Shown one piece after another: positions 5,635-5,949 of a stretch of 5,949 nt of DNA; within the stretch, counting starts at the first letter, position 1; each line of letters opens with the position of its first letter. A program made the position numbers and the translations under genes. The stretch lies in the NCBI GenBank assembly GCA_050942695.1, contig JBMNNU010000203.1, forward strand, positions 1 through 5,949, written 5' to 3'. The notes under the pieces were generated by a model, which was given only the letters and a program-made list of their open reading frames with translations, ran no database searches and had not been told where the DNA came from. Source of the stretch: JBMNNU01 sp050942695 (GTDB lineage: Bacteria > Chloroflexota > UBA6077).

Positions 5635-5949
5635 TCATCTCCTTTTCAACAACATCTCCATAATCCACCGTATAACCCAGACCAGGGCTGCCAGCGATAT
5701 CGAGAGCAGTAGAATGGCGGCAGGGGTTTCCAGTTCCTGCGGAAGCCACGCCAGAAATGGCGCCAACAGTCCGAAACGACATTCCCCACGGTCAGCCAGA
5801 AAAGGGTCCAGGTGAGAGATGTAATCTGGCCTGCAGCAAGCACCACAAGAACCGGTATCCGAAGGGTGCCGGCAAGCATCGAAGACACTGCGGTCAACCC
5901 TGGTATGAACCTAGCGCTCAGGATCGTCCAGAAGGCATGTCCTCGAATC
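5635..5949 (-). pseudogene. DedA-family membrane protein, C-terminal part, with a frameshift (runs off the right edge)
   Basis: DedA (SNARE-associated, PF09335) proteins are multi-span inner-membrane proteins; some family members move undecaprenyl phosphate or phospholipid between leaflets. The visible - strand frame starts at 5948 and reads 55 residues including the family motif RFIPGLTAVSSMLAGTLRIP and a membrane segment (VLVVLAAGQITSLTWTLFWL). At the CCCC run 5784-5787 the frame is lost. Continuing in the -1 frame gives 49 more residues with a last hydrophobic span (AAILLLSISLAALVWVIRWI) and a basic tail ending LLKRR, then a stop at 5635-5637. The unshifted frame ends instead at 5646 with an implausible Trp/Arg/Cys-rich tail. 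One missing G in the gene's sense strand would restore it, so either a recent inactivating deletion or a sequencing error. Its start lies beyond the window. Confidence 0.75.

Noticed and set aside
5213..5782. A 189-codon - strand open frame spanning the small ORFs and the DedA 3' end
   Set aside because: It starts in the wrong frame after the DedA break, shows no membrane span or motif, and opposes the + strand ORFs. A hidden gene cannot be fully excluded.

Overview
The window looks like the late (structural and lysis) end of a tailed-phage genome or prophage, followed by what is probably host chromosome. It is moderately GC-rich by eye. Five phage-type genes lie on the + strand in tight order: the C-terminal part of an HK97-fold major capsid protein (cut by the left window edge), a small capsid-decoration/cement-like protein, a zinc N-acetylmuramoyl-L-alanine amidase (endolysin or virion-associated lysin), a 924-residue tail/fibre-like protein with an apparent seven-bladed beta-propeller, and an 85-residue holin-like membrane protein. 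Each has a strong Shine-Dalgarno sequence. The starts are ATG, GTG, TTG and ATG for the four complete genes.

To the right of a perfect hairpin at 5081-5123 the sequence becomes briefly AT-rich, with a promoter-like element at 5154-5184. Two small overlapping + strand ORFs of unknown function follow (5217-5435 and 5390-5602). On the - strand, entering from the right edge and convergent with them, is the 3' part of a DedA-family (SNARE-associated/PF09335) membrane protein. Its reading frame is broken once at a CCCC run (5784-5787). DedA is a normal chromosomal gene, so the phage-host junction, if this is a prophage, probably lies between about 5074 and 5634. No integrase or attachment site can be recognised here.

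The most unusual feature is a set of short-period tandem repeats. Three intergenic gaps of the phage module carry 7- or 9-nt tandem units (758-803, 1977-2004, 5078-5126), two of which fold into perfect 17-18 bp hairpins. A fourth purine-rich 9-nt array (2205-2240) lies inside the propeller gene and encodes an Arg/Glu/Gly-rich insert. Such arrays resemble dispersed short tandem repeats of some bacterial chromosomes, such as cyanobacteria, and as I recall Chloroflexota. They suggest long residence in a repeat-rich host. The host phylum cannot be fixed from this window; a Chloroflexota-like or other environmental bacterium is a guess.

Functionally, capsid shell and decoration proteins build the head, the propeller protein probably sits at the tail or as a fibre contacting the cell surface, and amidase plus holin degrade the wall and open the membrane at lysis. 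No portal, head-tail connector, tail tube or tape-measure gene lies between the capsid and lysis genes, which is unusually compact for a tailed phage.
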